From Lasiosphaeria ovina (lineage: Eukaryota; Ascomycota; Sordariomycetes; Sordariales; Lasiosphaeriaceae), in contig JAULSN010000002.1 in the NCBI GenBank assembly GCA_033439765.1, positions 3,534,001-3,598,000 of the forward strand: a DNA stretch of 64,000 bases, given 5' to 3'. This document shows, piece after piece, positions 1 through 10,868 of this stretch. The translations under genes were made by a program, and so were the position numbers. The notes under the pieces are model-generated. The model saw only the letters and a list, made by a program, of their open reading frames with translations. It did not search any database and had not been told where the DNA came from. Position 1 is the first letter of the stretch, and the number at the start of each line of letters is the position of its first letter.

Positions 1-885
1 GGGGCTATCCCGCTGCTCCGCCGGACACGCGGGCGTGATGTCGGCTTCAGAGGAAGAAGCCATGCTTGTAATATTTTTGTCTCCGGTGTTGCTGTGAGTT
101 TTGCGGGGCCGGCCGTCATCGGGATTGAGGAAGGTACTAGACTAGAAACGCTTGGCGCGATAATTACGTTTGTTAGCTACGCCGTGATAAATTTCTTAGC
201 CACTTGCTATGTAGCTGCTAGTAAAGGAGATATCTCACGGGCCTGTCTTGTGTCTTGAAAGGAGCTGTTGTTGTCCACCCAGACTACCAGGAACCATGTA
301 TCCGTGTTTTGTCTGCTGGTGCAGCTGTAGGCCGTTGTAATTAGTCTCCCCGCTTCGCATGATATATCGGGTCAACGTGGCGCAGATGCATTTTTTTTTT
401 TATTTTTTTTTAAGGGGGGAGGGCAGCTGCTCGTCACGCCATGCAGACGGGCACACCATCAATCTGATACTGGCCAATCGAACTTCTGCCCGCTTCGAAC
501 GGGACTATCAGATCGCATTCGACGCTGCGGTCGAGTCGCTGGAGTTGCTATTGCCCTGCTACGGGCCAAAAAAGCTGTTGCCTATCACCAAGGTTGTCCC
601 GGATCTGACGCGCATCAGACTCCACCATATCGGCCCGTTTGCATGGTAGTTTTTCCTCCAGGCGACGGAGGACCTGGGACAAGAGGTAACTGGCCCTTGC
701 CAAGCACTCCCTTGGCCACTTTTCCTTTTCTCAAGGCATGCTTCTAGCAGATGACTATGCGGCAGGTATCCTATTAGCTTTAAAAGGTCCCCTGGTTTGG
801 ACTGGGCGATATTAACGTACCGTGCTCGAGTAGACTAGCCGAGCCGATCAGATATTAGAGCACAAGCATAGTAACTATTCAGAGT
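1..885. other. No supported gene
   Basis: Nothing recognisable. A 96-codon ATG-initiated frame at 359-649 crosses a poly-T tract and has no domain or motif I know. The sequence runs into a decayed TPR gene on the minus strand, and part of it may be further remnant of that gene. Confidence 0.4.
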
Positions 886-1743
886 GTGGACCTCGTTCTG
901 GCCGTATATCTTCTCTCGACTTCGGCGCACCATTTCATGCTCCTTGTACGCTACAGTGTAGTCGCCGGTAAGGCCTATTTTGAGGCGACGTTGAACTCGG
1001 TGCCCGCTTCCATCAGCGCGGTAGCACGAGCAGCCAAGTCGACGGCATCCTTGTGGCGGCCCTACGCGATTCTGACAATGGCCAGGTTCTTGAAGTTCTC
1101 GGTATAGCTGAAGAAGGCCCTGGAATCCTCGCCTAGCTTCAGCCGGCGCTTGATCTCGACCGACTTGTCCAAGAACTCCTCGGCCTGGCGGTAGCTGCTG
1201 TATTCTAGCATGCTATAGGCCACGTCGTTCCACGCATTTACAAGTAGCAGCTATTCCGACTCTGTCGGGTCCTTGCCGTTAATTAGCCTCGAGCGATGCT
1301 ACGTGCTATTTCCGCAACTCGAGAGACTTCGCGCATAGCTCGAGCCCTCGCCTCCTCCCGCTAATGCCGACTTCTTGGCTCAGGACGCCGAGGAGGGTGG
1401 CGAATAGGGAGTGGGCCATGAGGTCCCGCGAAGGGCTGCCCCGGTATATCCTCTCTACGAGCTCGAGCGTCCTAATGACCTGCGCGCACAGGGCACGTTC
1501 CCAGAGGTAGTTCCCCATATCACCCAGCAGCTCTGCAAATGCCTGCGGGGGCTCGATGGGCACCTTGGACCCCTCATAGACAGTCTGGAGTTGCAATGCA
1601 TGTTGTTGTAGGGCCGTCTCGTTGGCAACCCAGTTGTTGTTTGACGGCGCCTGAATGTCTGACTGGCGCGGGAAGTTTGCTGGGTATCAGTACAAACGTG
1701 CTCTCCAAGACGCGCTGCCGGAGAGGGATGTCTTTCCAGTTTA
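886..1743 (-). pseudogene. TPR-repeat protein relic (NB-ARC/TPR type), RIP-decayed
   Basis: Read on the minus strand, several blocks of one tetratricopeptide-rich protein follow each other in order: a block with LRQRVLEST (about 1700), a block with GDMGNYLWER (about 1500), then NAWNDVAYSMLEYSSYRQAE (about 1230) and GRHKDAVDLAARA (about 1050). This layout resembles the C-terminal TPR half of fungal NB-ARC/TPR or NACHT/TPR proteins; no P-loop is seen here. The gene is dead. TAG codons stand at 1306-1308, 1251-1253 and 1062-1064, each where glutamine fits the context (for example ESE*LLL and RIA*GRH), and the frame shifts at about 1270 and 1600. CAG to TAG is a CpA to TpA change, the change made by RIP. 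The boundaries are approximate. Confidence 0.65.
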
Positions 1744-1779
1744 GGGCCCTGTAGCCCCGGTAACTAGCATACTTTAACA
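1744..1779 (+). repeat. LTR 3'-end-like scrap
   Basis: This segment closely matches the last 37 bases of the solo LTR that ends at 44739. Both contain the string ggtaactagc followed by atactttaaca, and both end in TTTAACA. It abuts the TPR relic directly, so it may mark the edge of an old insertion. No target duplication or 5' LTR end was found here. Confidence 0.45.
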
Positions 1780-3247
1780 TATATATTCAGAATACGAATA
1801 ATACGCTATATATCTACTACCTAAGGTTATTTATATCAATATTAGCTTACTTCGACGGGTCTCCCGAGGTATATGGCGCGAGGGCTTAGTCTATAGGTGC
1901 TAGCCCGAATAGGATCGGGTGCCCGATTTAGAGCTAATAATGATGGTGCTGAAGGCGAGCGTAATCCTTATTGGCTGTTATCTTATACGCTATACAGCAA
2001 TAGTTAGGTTAGCGAACGTGATCCTTGTCAGGTATTATCTTACACGCTATACAGGTGATGGTTAGGTTGGCGGAGGTTGTGATGAGGAGATCACGATAAA
2101 AAAGGCTCTGCGCAACCATAGAAAAACCACACCGCCCGCCAAATAGATCACCACCTCCGTTGAGGACGGCGATGTAGCCAAATATGGTAATTTAGGTCCA
2201 GCACTAGATCTGTTAGTAGGGCTATATGCTAAGGTCGATCGAAGTAGCTTATCAAGAAGCTGTGACTGATTATATGAGGTGTGCGGGAATAATTATCAAA
2301 ATAGTGTCGAAAGGCTATCAGTAATGGAAATGTTAGTGGGTACGGGCATATCAGGTTTTAAGCCAGGCTCGTGGCCTTCATTATTGCTTGTGTGAATCGC
2401 TAGAGGTTTGGCTTCCCGCTAACCTGCTGAGGATTAGAGGCGTGCAGCGCTTGCGTGTGTGCAGGGGTTTAGTACTGTGCGAGAAGACGTGTGCCCCGCC
2501 CGACATGTACTTATTGAGGCGGCCAGACTGCTGAAACTTGAGGCCACGCGCCCGCCAAAAACAGCAGTCTAGACCGCGGCACATGTTGTCTGTGTGGAAG
2601 AAGTGAAGGTAACAATCTTGGCTCTAACTCCCGAGCAGGTTGATGGCCAGTCTGTCTGCAAAGCAGGTCTTCAGCCGCAAAGAAAATGGAGTCAAAATAC
2701 GAGCGCGTCGGCCAAGCAATTAAGCTGTGTGTTACTACGGGGTGTGTGGAACGGAGTCCGACATCTGAAAGACAGGTCTGATGTTGGTGCGGCGCGGCGT
2801 GGGTGGAGAGATAGGGCGGAGCCCGCCGAACCGGAACGCTGCAGACCCCCAGCAGGCCGCCTTCTGGCACTGCAACCCCTGCAATGGCGGTCACGGACCA
2901 CTGGAAAACAGCCCGAGACGGCCGAGTTTCGGGGCGGCCGTGTTCCAGGCCTCGTTATTTTTGGGACGTTGCTGGCGCTGCACCCGGGCCACGGCCATTG
3001 GCCTCGGATTGAACACTCCGCGGGTTTCCCATTGATCGAGCCATTCATATATCCCCGCTGCCGCGCGCCCGTTGGGTCCTTGTTTCCAACCTTGTTTCCA
3101 TTTCCGCACTTTCAGCCTTGATCATCCCGTCGAGGTCAGCAACATCAAACCTAACACAATAAAAACAAAAACAAAAATAACAAACTTGCAGCGTTACCGT
3201 AACGTACCAGCCATTCGTGCATCGTAATTAGCTGAACCGCCGCGCAA
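1780..3247. other. Intergenic; AT-rich then GC-rich
   Basis: The first half is AT-rich and repeat-like and includes the tandem repeat annotated separately. The second half is GC-rich with several overlapping open frames on both strands, none showing a recognisable domain. A TATA-like catatatcc at 3046-3054 lies about 200 nt upstream of the next gene and may be part of its promoter. Confidence 0.5.
1961..2074. repeat. Two-copy tandem repeat, 57-bp unit
   Basis: The unit from 1961 is repeated from 2018 with scattered substitutions. Both copies carry an atccttnt start, a tatcttanacgctatacag core and a gttaggttngcg end. Many of the differences are C/T or G/A transitions, as in a RIP-affected duplicate. 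Confidence 0.6.
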
Positions 3248-4527
3248 ATGTTTTCCTCGCTGTTCTCGTGCGTGGCGCGGGCGTGCGCCAGCGTCGTAGC
3301 CGGTACCAAGGCCGTGGTCGACGCCGTCGTGTGCCGCCCTAGCCGCGCCGTGACCTGCTTTATCGCCGGACTGCCCGTCATCAGCCACGTCGCCGGCAAG
3401 TGTCCCCCGTCTAACCAACTAACACATAACCACACGCTGACAGGTGCAAAAACAGGATTCGTCAGCCGCGCGTTCGCGCGCCGGCGCATCCGCCTCGACG
3501 ACCTGCGCGACATTGAAAAGGCCAGCCTGCTGGCGCAGTCGCACGACGACGACCCCGACAACAAAACGCCGCTGCGCTTCGTCGGCGACGACAACAGCTA
3601 CTGCGACTCGCCCACCCTGCCGCCCAGCGAGCTCGACGCCACCGACAACCAGTTCATGCCGGTCCCGCTCAACCCATCCTGCTCAAGCGCGACGGTACGC
3701 TGCAGCCCCGACGGCAACGGCCGGCTTCTGGTGCAGCGCGCTGACAGCCAGACATGGGACGAGATCGACGCGTCGCCGTTCCTGCGCCACGACGGCTGCG
3801 AGCCCGCGCACCAGACCCGCCTCGGCCTGAGCACGCCCGAGCTCGACGCCGTGCTGCACCACCTGTACCTCGCCGACGGGCCGCGCCACGGCTGCGCGCG
3901 CGTGCGCCTGCACGCCGCCGACCACGCCGCGGTCCCTGCGCCCACCGCGTTCGCCGCGCACGCGGCGCCGTGCACCGAACCCGCCGGCCAGCCCGTGTAC
4001 ATGGCGTCGGCGGTGGGCTTTGGCAAGGGCGGCGTGCACCCGTGCAAGGTGTCGCCGCTGCTCGAGGCCACGCTGTGCCGGGTGCCGTGGGGCGGCGACG
4101 AGATTCCGCATTTCGGCGAGTACGATCTGCTGCCGTTCGTGCCTGAGCTGATGGAGTTTGTCGACGCGGCGGCGAGCGAGGGTGAGGCTGCCGGTACGCC
4201 CCCGCCTGGCCGCCAGCCCGTGGTCGGAGGCTACGAGAACGGCCGCTGGCTGTACCATGCCATTGCCCAGGTCGACGGCGTCTGGGTCCCGGGCAAGGCG
4301 GGGCCGCAGTTTGTATGTCCCCCCCTGTCAGTGTGGCTATTGCGTCTGCGTGTGGTGTTGTGGAATGCTGACTGGTGCTGATTTTGTTTTAGCCCGGCGC
4401 CATGGTGGCGTACGCTGACCGCGAGAATATGGTCAGCCCCTGCAAGATCCTGTAAGTGAAATGCTCCGCGCGCAGTTTGGGATTAGAGGGAGGGGACTAA
4501 CCTTATGCGCGCAGCTGCTGGAAGTAG
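3248..4527 (+). CDS. DM9 / DUF3421-domain protein
   Basis: The predicted protein has 362 residues from four exons: 3248-3395, 3444-4312, 4393-4451 and 4515-4527. The C-terminal half shows two DM9-type units. One runs from PVYMASAVGFGKGG to the GEYDLL block; the second reads ENGRWLYHAIAQVDG, VWVPGKAGPQF, then a block ending SPCKIL. DM9 proteins were first noticed in insects, where some members bind carbohydrate or take part in immunity; the fungal role is unknown. The N-terminus (MFSSLFSCVARACASVV) is hydrophobic but not a clear signal peptide. Intron 1 is unusual: a GCAAGT donor and CAG acceptor remove 48 nt in frame, while no GT donor matches as well; reading through instead would keep 16 extra residues. 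The last exon is only 13 nt (Leu-Cys-Trp-Lys-stop after the junction). The start is the first ATG of the frame. Confidence 0.72.
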
Positions 4528-6304
4528 ACAGATACGTTACCGAAGTGCGTGGGTGTTTCTCGTGAGGACGGGAGGTTGCAGGGCGTGCGTGTTCTCCGTC
4601 CCAGGTTAGAGGACACACTGTGAGGATGTCGAAACTGAGATTGTATCGAGGTTCTGGGGTTTGACTTAGGCTGGGAGTGGAAGCAGAAAGGGGGGTTTCA
4701 CTGGCGGGGTAGTGCTAGTTGGGCAACAATATCTGCATGTTGAGGTCCTAATGTCTTTGAGTGAGATGCCCATGTGCTATCAAAAAAATCTAAAGGCGCA
4801 TTGTGATAGTGTCAAGAACATCAAGAACACGTCCAAGGTCCTTGTGTGGCGCCAAAAAACACCCCGTCAACAGAGAGCCTGCGAGGGCCCTGTAGACCGC
4901 ACCCTGCACTGCTCGCTGCGCTCGCTCTACACCTACCTATATATACGCTTCCGCTGCTCCCTCTTTTATATAGAAAACAACGCTCTTTCAACCTCTTCCA
5001 CAACCCCCTCCAGGGGCCTTACTTTGGCGTCATGCCTCGGACTCGGCTTGCGTCTGTAGTGGAAGGAGAGAGGAGTAGTTTAGTAGACGGGCAGTGCTGG
5101 GCAATGATATATCGCGGTTCATGTTCAGTGTCTGCTCATCGCCCACAGTCTTAATTAGTGCTATTCCAATCTCAACAGTCCCTTTGAGCGATTATGGCTC
5201 TTAGCCAACGCTCGTTAGAGTGTCATAGCATACAATAACAAGGCTGTGCCGCGTATAATGGAAGGGGTTTATTATGTCATGCCACATAGACTCTCGGAGC
5301 CCACAGCCTGTAGGCCGTTGGAGGATAAAGAAGAACTCCTAGATATTATTACTAGGTACTAGGTTGTGTATATATTCACTCCTGGCTTAATCTCTCCCAT
5401 ATCTCATGCGCTTTTCATTGACTGGGTATTGTCCCGAAAAAGCGGTCTCTGGAGCGGTGGCGCAATGGCCGCAAAGGCCATAATTACGTACTATTTTTTT
5501 TCGGAACAGCCCAAATTCCTGTTCGTCACCATCGTCCCATGACTCCATCATGTTGCATACGGGCCGCAATTGATGTATAGCGGCATCCTTCAGTGGCCAT
5601 GTGCCAGGCCCCACCAATTGCCCAGCCCCATGATGCCCTGGACCCTAATTTCCCCGCTAGATCTCTACGTAGCAGGTGCGGGGCGCGGATTCACCCGTTT
5701 ACCTTCTTCCATTACGACCGGAGAGAGAGTGCAGGGCGGTTGAACACCACACCCGTTGTTCTGGTCCCGGATTTATTTGGGCGCAAAACTGAGGGTCTCA
5801 CCACATCAGGACTTTCCCTTTGCATGCTCTCCTGTCTTTGTATCTCTAATGAGCGGTTTGTTGTTTCTTCCTCTCAACTCCTTTGGTCTTGCAGTTCTAA
5901 TTATCCTCAAACCTGAAGACAGCAAGCTCAAAGCCGACAGTTGATTGCATGTATCTTAGTCACGCATTTATACAAGGGTGATCTGCGACCTACGTGTCCT
6001 CAACTTCTCATTTCGAGACGACTCGCGCGGCAGCGGTGGCTTCCGGCCCTTCTGGACCATAAACACCTATGGTACTCACCTCCCTGGAGACCGAGGTATT
6101 CGGCATGGCGCAACCTTCGAGATACGACTTGCGATGACAGCTACAAGCAGATCCCGCAAACACAATGAACGCGTGGAATGGAGAGCCCTTTTTCTCCTGG
6201 AATCCAACCCCATCCCATTATTGCCGTGTTAGTCCCGCCCCTGCACCATCCAGATCACCCACGCTTCCGCACCACAGGCCAAGCACCTGTTGGCCCACCT
6301 TCCA
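4528..6304. other. Intergenic; no supported gene
   Basis: Short open frames occur throughout (for example 5593-5916 and 5978-6232), but they begin with non-ATG codons or lack any recognisable motif. A TATA-like tatatatacg at about 4939-4948 has no clear gene behind it. Confidence 0.5.
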
Positions 6305-8845
6305 TCATGTCAACCTAAAGTGCTTATACCGCCACGCCGGCTTAGCAGTGTCCTCGCCAGGGGCGTAGTACACGAACCCCAAGCCGACCCGCCTGCCCGA
6401 GACGACGCCAGCGGCATCCTGGGACGTGGCCACGCCCAGAAACACGGACTGCGTCTTGGGCAGCTTGCCGGGCCCCTCGAACGTGTCCGCCGCAACGACC
6501 AGCACGAACTCGTCGACAGCGACGCCCCGCGCCTCGTCACCCTTGTCGTCGAACCGGAACTGGCCCCGGTGGCCGCCCGACACAATCTCCATGCTCACGA
6601 ACCGCTCGGGCTTCGCCGGCTGCGCGAGCTTGACATCGTCGGCGCCCAGATACGCGGCAAAGAACCCCAGCTCGCCAAGCGCCAGCGGCTCGACTGCCGC
6701 CTGCTCCCCCTTCAGCAGCGCGGCCGTGTCCACCCCGACGCGCTCGCCCAGGTACGCTTCCGTGCTGATGCTACTGCTACTGCTGCTGCCGGCGCGCTTC
6801 AGACTCGCCGTGCCACGAACGGACGGCGAAGGCTGGCTCCCCTCTTCCCGGGCGGCAGCAGCAGCAGCCCAGGACTGCTGAGACCAGATCTGCGACGCCG
6901 CCGTGCTTTTGCCGCCGTCGGAGCTCCCTCCGAAATGCCAGCGCGGAATCGCCACGTGCAGCGGCACGCCGCGCGCTGGCGCGAGCGACACGATGCGCGA
7001 CAGCCACGAGCTGTCGGCGAAGACGAACTCGGCGGGGCCGACCCACGATGCCCTAGTTTTTGTCGCTTGCGTTAGCTCTCAGGCTCAACCACTCGCGCTG
7101 ATTACCAATGCATAGGTAGTAAAAATGCTGGTGCTCTGCTGTGCCGTGCTGTGCTGTGATGAGGAATGAACCACTTACCACGACCACGTCGCGAACCGTT
7201 GCTTGGCGGTCGAGCGCCTCTCACCACCGGCGCCGCCGCCGTGGCCCGACGGGAACCACAGCAGGCCGTGGTGCATCAGGTGGGCGGGGATGCCCTGCGT
7301 CTGGGCAATGACGGGGGCGGCCGCAGGCGCGGCGTGGAACCGGTTGAACACGCCGGCGAACGCGTTGAGCGCGTCCTCGGCGCGCGACAGCTCGCGCCGC
7401 GTGTAAGCCTGCGCCGCGGCCTGGTACTCGAGGCCGCCGAGCGCGAGCGCGGCCGCGTCGCCGAGGTAGCGGTACGGCGTCGGGTCCGGGTCCGCCCGCA
7501 GGCTGCCCGTCCACCACGGCGGGCCGGTGCGCAGCTGCTGCACGGCAGGGTTTGGCGGCGTGGTGTAGCTCTCGCGGCGCTGCTGTCCGGCAGCGGGGCA
7601 TGCGAAGAAGACCTCGTCTGCCGTCACGTACACGACCCGCCGCGACAGGTGCTGTTCCTGGTATGTCCAGCCGCGCGTGTTCCAGGTTGAGCGGCGGACT
7701 TCTTCGACGAGGGATGGCGGGCAGAGCGCCAGGCGCAGCGTGGTTGGCGGGTTTGCTTTGGATGCAGCGGTGGTGATGGTGGTCGGTTTGAGCGGGTGGC
7801 CGTTGCGAGGGCGGCGTGGGGTGTGACCCGGCGGCGCCCAGCCGCTGAGCCCGGCGTCGGCGTCGGTGCCGTCTCCAGCGACTAGCGTGAAGGTGGCCGT
7901 GTTGTACACGTCGTCCATGACAGCCATCAGCCGGTCTTTCTCCTTGGCGTCGTTCTGCACGATGCAGAACATGTCCACCCACAAGTACCGCTGGCCGATG
8001 GCGCGCGTGAGGCTCATGGCGGCGATCTTGACGCCCGGCACTCGCTCCGGCGTAAGCGCTCCCGGCTGGCTGAGCTCCTCCTTGTTTCCGACGGTGGTCA
8101 GCAGCAGGGGGATTTGGTCGGGCTTTTCGAGGTTCTTGCGGAGGATGGTCGCTAGCTTGCCCCAGACGTACGAGAGGGCCACGTAGTCCGTCTTCTCCTT
8201 GAGGCGCACCAGACACTCGTCCACGGCGTCGATCAGCAGGAATCCGTCTGGACCGCCAAACAGTGCGTCCATCTTTTCCGTGGTCTTGCTGCTGTCGTCG
8301 ACGGAGTGTTTGTGACCTTGGCATTCCTGAAGCCAGCTCTTAACGAGCTCAGCGTCAATCGCGGTGGCCACGTCGCGGCGCACGATGTACTCCGGCTCGG
8401 CTGTGTCGTCGGGCAGTCGTTCGATTTCGGCCACAATGAACCGGTCCTTGACCCGGTCGACCTGCCTGATGACGCCTCGCGTCTCCTTGAACGTGGGAGG
8501 CTTCTGGTCTACCGCGAGGAGGAGACGGGGCTGGGGGTGTTGGACGCGGCCATCGATCTGGACAGACAGTGGGCTGCGGCTCTGTATGAAGAGCTCGGGC
8601 GAGCGGGCGTGGTCGCCGGGAGAGGCGCTCTTGGGATCTCCCTTCTCCTCCCAGCCGAGATGGATTGACTTGGTAATGAGGCTGCAAAACGAACAGCTTG
8701 GGTCCGTGTAGTCCGATACGGGACCCATGGCGATCTGTTTGGTCTCTTTGGCAAACATTGCTGCGAGGTCAAGCTTTTCACAGGCGCCGCAGAGCCGACC
8801 CGAAGCGCTGCCCTCTTTGGGGCGGGATGGTAGATTTACCTCCAT
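6305..8845 (-). CDS. HET-domain protein (heterokaryon incompatibility type)
   Basis: The predicted protein has 804 residues from two exons, 8845-7179 and 7052-6305. The 126-nt intron (GTAAGT donor, CTAG acceptor) splits a Trp codon and restores the contiguous reading WSWASWVG. The HET domain spans roughly residues 215-390: YVALSYVWG at about 220, RYLWVDMFCIVQND at about 282, and TRGWTYQEQHLS at about 385 are its three characteristic blocks. An N-terminal cysteine-containing region (CGACEKLD, then CSFCSLI at about residues 50-55) could bind metal, as in other HET proteins. HET domains trigger cell death when genetically different fungal cells fuse; others are orphan regulators. No STAND, WD40 or lectin partner domain is visible, so this is a stand-alone HET protein with a C-terminal region of unknown role. 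Confidence 0.9.
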
Positions 8846-9482
8846 CTTGAATAGGTTTTACTACCTGCCACAAAGGGGACGAAGATGGTGCAGCAGCACA
8901 AGTTGCAGTAGACGATGTCTTGATAATTATTGTTCAGTTGACGTCGGAAACTTCTCAAAATCCGGGGGTTGGGCGTCGTTAGGCAATCGATAGTCACGGT
9001 TCTAGGCCCAGTTCTATGGGGTCTGGTCTAGGTCTAGGCCCAAATCGTCAATAATTAGCAGCATCACATCACTGCATGATGCATAGCTGCGGGTCGGAGG
9101 GGGTTATCGCCACCCAAAGTTTTGTCTCCCAGAATGGTTTTAATTGAAATTTGACACGACTCGCCAGGATCAACGACGAAATAAATGGGACCGGAACCAA
9201 TACCCAAATAGAGAAAGGCGCTGAGGGAAAATGACAAGATTCTCGCTCTCCGCTTCAAACCAATAGAATTCCTGAATAATCGCCCATCCAAAGGCATGCT
9301 TGCTAATATGTCGGTAGGAAATAAATAAAATAGGCAACTAGTATGCAAACCCAAATAATATCGTTCCCCCACTTGCGCGCCAGTTAAACATCCGCCAGCA
9401 ACCGCCACGGCCATCATGATAATCAGTCGCCACCAACCACGAGCTTCAGGCTGCTCCCCAATTACAATGCGTTGTGCAAGCG
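8846..9482. other. Intergenic; no supported gene
   Basis: Lies between two minus-strand genes. A 149-codon minus-strand frame at 9064-9513 has some hydrophobic stretches but no ATG-anchored family match and overlaps the end of the next gene; it is not annotated. Confidence 0.5.
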
Positions 9483-10868
9483 TCACCCAGAATGCACCTG
9501 GAACCCCTCGCACCGCTTGCAGTACATGAGCTCGGCCGTGTACTCGTCAAACGTCATGTTGCCGCCGCAGATGGAACACGGCGGCCACGAGAGGATGCCG
9601 AGCCCGGACGACGACGACGAGCCGTTGCGCCGCGGCTCGTCGAAGAGGCGCTGGCAGCGCTCGCGACGCCGGCGGCGGCAGCGGTTGCCCCGCGTCCTCG
9701 GTGGCGGCGGTAGTGGCGGCAGGCTGCTCTTCTTTGGCTTGCCGGCGAATCTCCGCCGCTGCTTGGCGAGGGGTGGTGCGGCGTCGTCGTCTTCGTTGGT
9801 GCTGCGGCTGTTGTTGCCGCTGCTGTCGTCCGTGTCGGGGGTCTGTGTGGCGCTGGCCAGCATGTCACTCGAGGCCTGGTGCGTGCTGCTGCTGCTGTCG
9901 TCCGACGAGGGCGCACGTGGGCTGGTCGGCCGCGCGGGTGTCTCGGTTTCGTCGAAATCCCGCTCGATGCTCTGGAGCACGACGCCCGGGTTGATGTCGT
10001 AGCACTCATACATTGCTGCAGTGGCTCCGATGGGCTTTGCCTTTCTCTCTATGCAGGAGCAGTCACTGGTTTTGCGGCTCTTTCTGGCTATTCTAGGCGG
10101 TAAGAGTTGCCGTCTGTTGGTGTCCAGGACAGTGATATCGGTCGGCTGGATTGACGGATGCGGTTGCAGGGCAGTTAGTTGGGGTTGCCCATTGTGAGTT
10201 GCCGGTAAGGTGCTATCTGGGTGCTGATGAAGTGGTTGTGGATTCCCGATCTTGGTTTCGTGGTCCATATGGCTTTTGCTCTTGGCGTTAGTTGGCCTTT
10301 GTGTTTCTTGGTCACTTTGTAAGGTCGCTTGTTTTCTGGGTGGCTTATTTTGTAGGGGCGAAATATGTGTCAGACCTTTTGGTCCACTATTACTCAAGCA
10401 GCCCCAGTTCGAGATGTTGTTTATCCTCGGGCAGAGTCGTCGTAAGATGTGTTGGGCTTCAAGCAAACAGTCATCGAGATGGTCTTCAAACGAGGAGCGG
10501 CCGATGATGTAACTGCTAAAGTTTCGGAAATCCTCGATGCAGCCGTTTAGCTCGACTTGGGATGCCGTAAGCCACCGGATGCTGTCGGGGTGGGTCTTGG
10601 TTGGGGCCAACGAAAGCCGTTGGCATTGTCTTACGGCCTGCAATAGTAGGGTCCTGGTTGCCTGATCTAGTGTGCGGTCCACGCCGTAGGCCGAGTGTTC
10701 CGAAACGGCTTGGAAGAGTCGGGATATCTGCCGAAGTGACACTATGGGGTCTGACTGTCGAGGGCGTTGGTCAAATTTGTGGTGCAGGTCGTGCATCATC
10801 CGAAAGACAGTTTCCAGCCGGTGTTGGGCCAGGCTTTTAAATACTAGTTGCACGTGATTGTCGTCCAT
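9483..10868 (-). CDS. Uncharacterised protein with C-terminal zinc ribbon
   Basis: A 461-residue single-exon frame starting at ATG 10868. The N-terminal 150 residues look folded and helical (blocks around SLRQISRLFQAVSEH and SFEDHLDDCLLEAQHILRRL). The middle, residues 165-420, is low in complexity and rich in Ser, Pro, Gln, Asp and basic clusters, so probably disordered. The extreme C-terminus carries Cys431-x2-Cys434-x15-Cys450-x2-Cys453 (CSICGG ... YCKRC), a four-cysteine zinc-ribbon pattern. Several Arg/Lys-rich runs just before it could act as nuclear localisation signals. A nuclear or nucleic-acid-related role is an inference from composition only; I do not recognise the family. The Cys pattern together with a full-length frame makes it likely to be a real gene. 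Confidence 0.65.
   Translation of the reverse strand: MDDNHVQLVFKSLAQHRLETVFRMMHDLHHKFDQRPRQSDPIVSLRQISRLFQAVSEHSAYGVDRTLDQATRTLLLQAVRQCQRLSLAPTKTHPDSIRWLTASQVELNGCIEDFRNFSSYIIGRSSFEDHLDDCLLEAQHILRRLCPRINNISNWGCLSNSGPKGLTHISPLQNKPPRKQATLQSDQETQRPTNAKSKSHMDHETKIGNPQPLHQHPDSTLPATHNGQPQLTALQPHPSIQPTDITVLDTNRRQLLPPRIARKSRKTSDCSCIERKAKPIGATAAMYECYDINPGVVLQSIERDFDETETPARPTSPRAPSSDDSSSSTHQASSDMLASATQTPDTDDSSGNNSRSTNEDDDAAPPLAKQRRRFAGKPKKSSLPPLPPPPRTRGNRCRRRRRERCQRLFDEPRRNGSSSSSGLGILSWPPCSICGGNMTFDEYTAELMYCKRCEGFQVHSG

Noticed and set aside
2594..3121. 175-codon plus-strand frame
   Set aside because: GC-rich intergenic frame with competing frames on both strands, no domain, no clear start context.
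6290..7075. 261-codon plus-strand frame
   Set aside because: Shadow of the second exon of the HET-domain gene on the other strand.
9064..9513. 149-codon minus-strand frame with hydrophobic segments
   Set aside because: Overlaps the 3' end of the zinc-ribbon gene, and no family or conserved motif is recognisable.
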